DNA from: Micromonospora echinofusca
GTDB taxonomy: Bacteria; Actinomycetota; Actinomycetes; Mycobacteriales; Micromonosporaceae
Direction of reading: 5' to 3'
NCBI RefSeq assembly: GCF_017614955.1
Contig: NZ_WVUH01000013.1
Coordinates: 1 to 40,046 of the forward strand
DNA length: 40,046 nucleotides
The stretch's first letter is position 1, and the number at the start of each line of letters is the position of its first letter. This document shows, piece after piece, positions 38,301 to 40,046 of this stretch. Position numbers and translations under genes: made by a program. Under the pieces are notes generated by a model. It ran no database searches. It was not told where the DNA came from and was given only the letters and a program-made list of their open reading frames with translations.

Positions 38301-38567
38301 CTGTCGAGCTGCTGGCGTGGATGGAGCGGGGGCGCCGGCCCCGTTCGCTGGCCGGCCCCGTCCACCGGGGTGCACCCGCTGCGCCTCCACCACCGGCTGC
38401 CCCGGGTCGACCTCCCCCTGATCAACTCGTTTTCCTGGTGGTCGGGGCGTCCGCCCCGGCCCGACAGCCCGGTCTCCTGGAAACCGGAAGTGGAGCGGGC
38501 GGATGGACCTGGCCCGGTCCATCGGCGTTTCCGCGTTGATAGCAAATCCGGAGCAGCTCGACAGTGT
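38301..38567. repeat. Palindromic repeat family C, copy 2, interrupted by family B
   Basis: Ends are CTGTCGAGCTGCT (38301-38313) and AGCAGCTCGACAG (38552-38564). The right 30 nt (38538-38567) match 18313-18342 at 27 positions. Between the halves lie about 165 nt not found in copy 1, including family B at 38418-38496. It is therefore longer than copy 1 by roughly this amount. Confidence 0.7.
38418..38496. repeat. Palindromic repeat family B, copy 2, inside family C
   Basis: Aligns along its whole length with 7182-7261. Outer pairing is weaker (CTGATCAACTC with AAGTGGAGCGG-like), but the inner TTTCCTGG/CCTGGAAA and CGGGG-cgtccg-CCCCG hairpin parts are intact. Confidence 0.75.
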
Positions 38568-38633
38568 GCGTCCGCCCCAGGTGCGTCCGCCCCAGGCGCG
38601 TCCACCCAGGTGCGCCCCCCAGGCGCGTCCACC
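38566..38633. repeat. Tandem array of 11-15-nt units
   Basis: GTGCGTCCGCCCCAG at 38566 and again at 38581, then related units GCGCGTCCACCCAG (38596), GTGCGCCCCCCAG (38610) and GCGCGTCCACC (38623). It immediately follows family C copy 2. Length variation suggests a slippage-prone array. Confidence 0.75.
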
Positions 38634-38742
38634 TTGGGTCGAGCCTGGTCGGGCCGGAGCCCGGGGCGCTCGACGAGCGCGTGTCGTAGTGGGGACGTAC
38701 CGTCATCATCAGGCGATACGTCTGGCGAGGATGGTGAGGGCG

Positions 38743-39540
38743 ATGTCCCAGAACGGTGATGTCAACCAGCCCACCCGGGAGTTCCCGGAGTACACGCGGG
38801 GTCAGGCCGAGCCGGTGCCGGCGGCAGCGCGGCGGACCGACGACGGGCCGGTCCACGACGGGCCGGCGGACCCGCCGGCCACCGGGTCGGGTGGCGCCCG
38901 GCGGGCCGGGGTCGGCTTCTTCTGGCTGGCCGGGGCACTGGCGCTGGCCCTGGTCGTCGGGCTCGGGCTGAACAGCGCGGGGCTCTGGCCGAGCTGGCGC
39001 AACCCGTTCGCCGAGGAGCGGACCGACCGTAGCCAGCCGCCGCTGCTCACGTCGATCCAGAACCTGAGCCGCTACGTGGCCGCCGAGGGGAACTTCCAGG
39101 TGGTGATCGATCTCCAGTCCGACCGCAAGTACGTGCCGGACTTCCTGCTCAACGACCGGACGCTCTTCGTCGGGGCGGGCAGCGTGGAGTCGTACGTCGA
39201 CTTCTCGACGATCGCCGAGGGGGCGGTGGTGGAGTCGGCGGACCGGAAGTCGGTGGAGATCAGGCTGCCGGCGCCGCAGCTCGGCAAGCCCAACCTGGAC
39301 CTGGAGAAGAGTTACGTCTTCGCCGAGAAGCGGGGCCTGCTGAACCGGCTCGGTGAGCTTTTCGGCTCCGACCCGAACCGGCAGCGCGAGGTCTACCAGC
39401 TCGCCGAGGAGCGGATCGCCGCCGCCGCCCGGGACAGCGGGCTCGCCGACCGGGCCCGGGAGAACACCCGCAAGATGCTGGAAGGGCTGCTCCGCTCGCT
39501 CGGCTACCAGACCGTCACCGTCACGTACACCGCGCCCTGA
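38743..39540 (+). CDS. DUF4230-family membrane-anchored protein
   Basis: A 265-residue protein with a disordered cytosolic N-terminus (1-54, acidic and Pro/Gly-rich), one transmembrane segment (about 56-78, GVGFFWLAGALALALVVGLG) and an external domain of DUF4230 type (LLTSIQNLSRYVAAEGNFQV, VPDFLLNDRTLFVGAGSVES, VDFSTI, then SVEIRLPAPQLGKPNLDLEK and a C-terminal helix pair). Function unknown; the family occurs widely in Gram-positive bacteria. ATG at 38743 follows GTGAGGGCG; ATG at 38731 is the alternative. A strong hairpin follows the stop. Confidence 0.83.
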   Translation: MSQNGDVNQPTREFPEYTRGQAEPVPAAARRTDDGPVHDGPADPPATGSGGARRAGVGFFWLAGALALALVVGLGLNSAGLWPSWRNPFAEERTDRSQPPLLTSIQNLSRYVAAEGNFQVVIDLQSDRKYVPDFLLNDRTLFVGAGSVESYVDFSTIAEGAVVESADRKSVEIRLPAPQLGKPNLDLEKSYVFAEKRGLLNRLGELFGSDPNRQREVYQLAEERIAAAARDSGLADRARENTRKMLEGLLRSLGYQTVTVTYTAP

Positions 39541-39562
39541 CCGTAGGGCGCCGGCAGGTCAC

Positions 39563-39598
39563 GCGGTGCCCGCCCCGGCGACCCGGGGCGGGCACCGC
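39563..39598. terminator. Strong hairpin between DUF4230 and PspC genes
   Basis: GCGGTGCCCGCCCC (39563-39576) pairs perfectly with GGGGCGGGCACCGC (39585-39598) around an 8-nt loop, in the 70-nt gap between convergent genes. No U tract. Likely bidirectional terminator. Confidence 0.6.
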
Positions 39599-39610
39599 CG
39601 TGCCGTCGGG

Positions 39611-39817
39611 TCAGTGGACGTTGGCCAGGTACCGGTCCTCGTTCGGCATGATGATCCAGAGCGCCAGATAGACGATCACCTGGGTGCCGGGGAGCAGCAG
39701 CGAGAGGAGGAAGAGGAAGCGGACGAAGCCGGCGGACATCCCGAACCGGCGGGCCAGGCCGGCGCAGACACCGGCGATCATGCGGTTTTCCCGGGGGCGG
39801 ACCAGTTTGCGACTCAT
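39611..39817 (-). CDS. PspC-domain protein
   Basis: A 68-residue PspC-family membrane protein. LVRPRENRMIAGVCAGLARRFG (split here as motif start and amphipathic helix) leads into FVRFLFLLSLLLPGTQVIVY, one strongly hydrophobic segment, and LWIIMPNEDR, the conserved domain end. In other bacteria PspC senses membrane stress; this is a stand-alone short member without an HTH or histidine kinase. ATG at 39817 with weak upstream SD GGGAGAC. Confidence 0.87.
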   Translation of the reverse strand: MSRKLVRPRENRMIAGVCAGLARRFGMSAGFVRFLFLLSLLLPGTQVIVYLALWIIMPNEDRYLANVH

Positions 39818-39962
39818 CGTCGTCTCCCACTCTGCGGCGCCACGCCGCTTACCTTCGACGGTACGAACGGGCCGGGTGCCCGCCCTCGGTCCGAAGGCGG
39901 ATCCCGGCCCCGGGTACCACTAGACGAGTAAGTCCTAACGGTCCCGGGGCTGCGGCATAGGC

Positions 39963-40009
39963 GAAGGGTGTTGAAGATCCGTTTGTGACGACAGACCTCA
40001 ACACCCTTC
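39963..40009 (+). promoter_or_regulatory. Inverted repeat enclosing the transposase start codon
   Basis: GAAGGGTGTTGA (39963-39974) and TCAACACCCTTC (39998-40009) are perfect 12-nt arms enclosing 23 nt that contain the GTG start at 39985. In mRNA the hairpin would place the start in its loop and could lower translation. Confidence 0.5.
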
Positions 40010-40046
40010 TGACCGCACTGTACGTGAAGATCGACGACTGGCTCGG
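39985..40046 (+). CDS. Probable IS982-family transposase, 5' part only
   Basis: The window ends inside this frame. The first residues, MTTDLNTLLTALYVKIDDWL, match the usual N-terminus of IS982-type transposases of actinomycetes as I remember them. GTG at 39985; no clear SD. The terminal inverted repeat of the element was not identified; it should lie between about 39920 and 39962. The remainder of the element is outside the window, so completeness and the family cannot be settled. Confidence 0.55.
   Translation, partial: MTTDLNTLLTALYVKIDDWL

Larger units (their letters stand above)
38151..38742. other. Repeat island of three palindromic families plus tandem repeats
   Basis: A gene-free 592-nt region holding family A copy 2 (38165-38238), family C copy 2 (38301-38567) with family B copy 2 nested at 38418-38496, and a short tandem array (38566-38633). 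A long plus-strand open frame crosses the array into the DUF4230 gene but its Pro/Arg-rich translation comes from the repeats. It sits between the acyl-CoA dehydrogenase and DUF4230 genes. Confidence 0.75.

Noticed and set aside
38566..38633. CRISPR array
   Set aside because: Units are 11-15 nt and contiguous with no unique spacers, and no cas genes occur. It is a simple tandem repeat.
38503..38742. Upstream extension of the DUF4230 gene
   Set aside because: The extension is encoded by the family C end and tandem repeats (RPPQVRPPQARPP-like), and a better start with an SD exists at 38743.

Overview
This is a high-GC actinomycete chromosome segment. The codon use, GTG/TTG starts, SepH, the futalosine-pathway genes, XPB helicase, LigD-type end joining and SepH-SerC-CitA order all fit Micromonosporaceae (Micromonospora or Salinispora-like). 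The inference rests on gene content and on palindromic repeats of a style I associate with that family; no rRNA or tRNA is present. The order and content of much of 10.6-38 kb recall, from memory, the M. tuberculosis Rv0861c-Rv0889c block (XPB, helicase-associated protein, CspB, MFS, DUF3027, MarR, DUF2530, SepH, SerC, CitA, acyl-CoA dehydrogenase), so most of the window looks like core chromosome.

Layout. 0-3.7 kb: an F420/flavin pyridoxamine-oxidase-fold reductase, then a complete non-homologous end joining set, with Ku divergent from separate, overlapping LigD ligase and polymerase genes. 3.7-4.5 kb: a HigB/RelE-like toxin and XRE antitoxin with a visible operator. 4.5-9.1 kb is accessory: a secreted three-repeat protein, a divergent mini-regulon (short GntR regulator against a DivIVA-like protein and a small CCHC protein, with a potential RNA switch in the leader), a secreted M43-type metalloprotease, and a TetR regulator. 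9.2-10.5 kb: a double DUF4386 membrane protein under a TetR operator. 10.6-17.2 kb: XPB helicase, L,D-transpeptidase, small membrane protein, helicase-associated WYL-like protein, HAD phosphatase and cold-shock protein. 17.2-21.7 kb: menaquinone genes mqnD and mqnB, separated by a repeat-rich insertion carrying an XRE-GNAT fusion, then an MFS protein. 21.8-27.7 kb: DUF3027, DUF2530, a purine permease, a MarR-MFS pair, a membrane-anchored protein coupled to an RNA cyclic phosphodiesterase. 27.8-32.7 kb (minus strand): aldo/keto reductase, SepH, SerC, citrate synthase. 32.9-38.2 kb (plus strand): PdxH, MFS, aldose-1-epimerase family, nitroreductase, a ParB/Srx-like small protein and glutaryl-CoA-dehydrogenase-like enzyme. 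38.2-38.7 kb: a repeat island. The end carries DUF4230 and PspC proteins and the first 62 bases of a probable IS982-family transposase.

The most interesting non-coding signals are four families of imperfect palindromes, each seen twice (here called A to D). A: 1681-1839 and 38165-38238. B: 7183-7261 and 38418-38496. C: 18241-18342 and 38301-38567, the latter with a B copy nested inside. D: 26468-26527 and 31544-31603, both starting exactly at the stop codon of the gene they follow. A second theme is leaderless transcription: at least eight genes have a TAnnnT hexamer ending 6-7 nt before an ATG or GTG. A third is the leader between 6441 and 6538, where one RNA strand can pair with either of two others, one of them lying between the Shine-Dalgarno sequence and the start codon.
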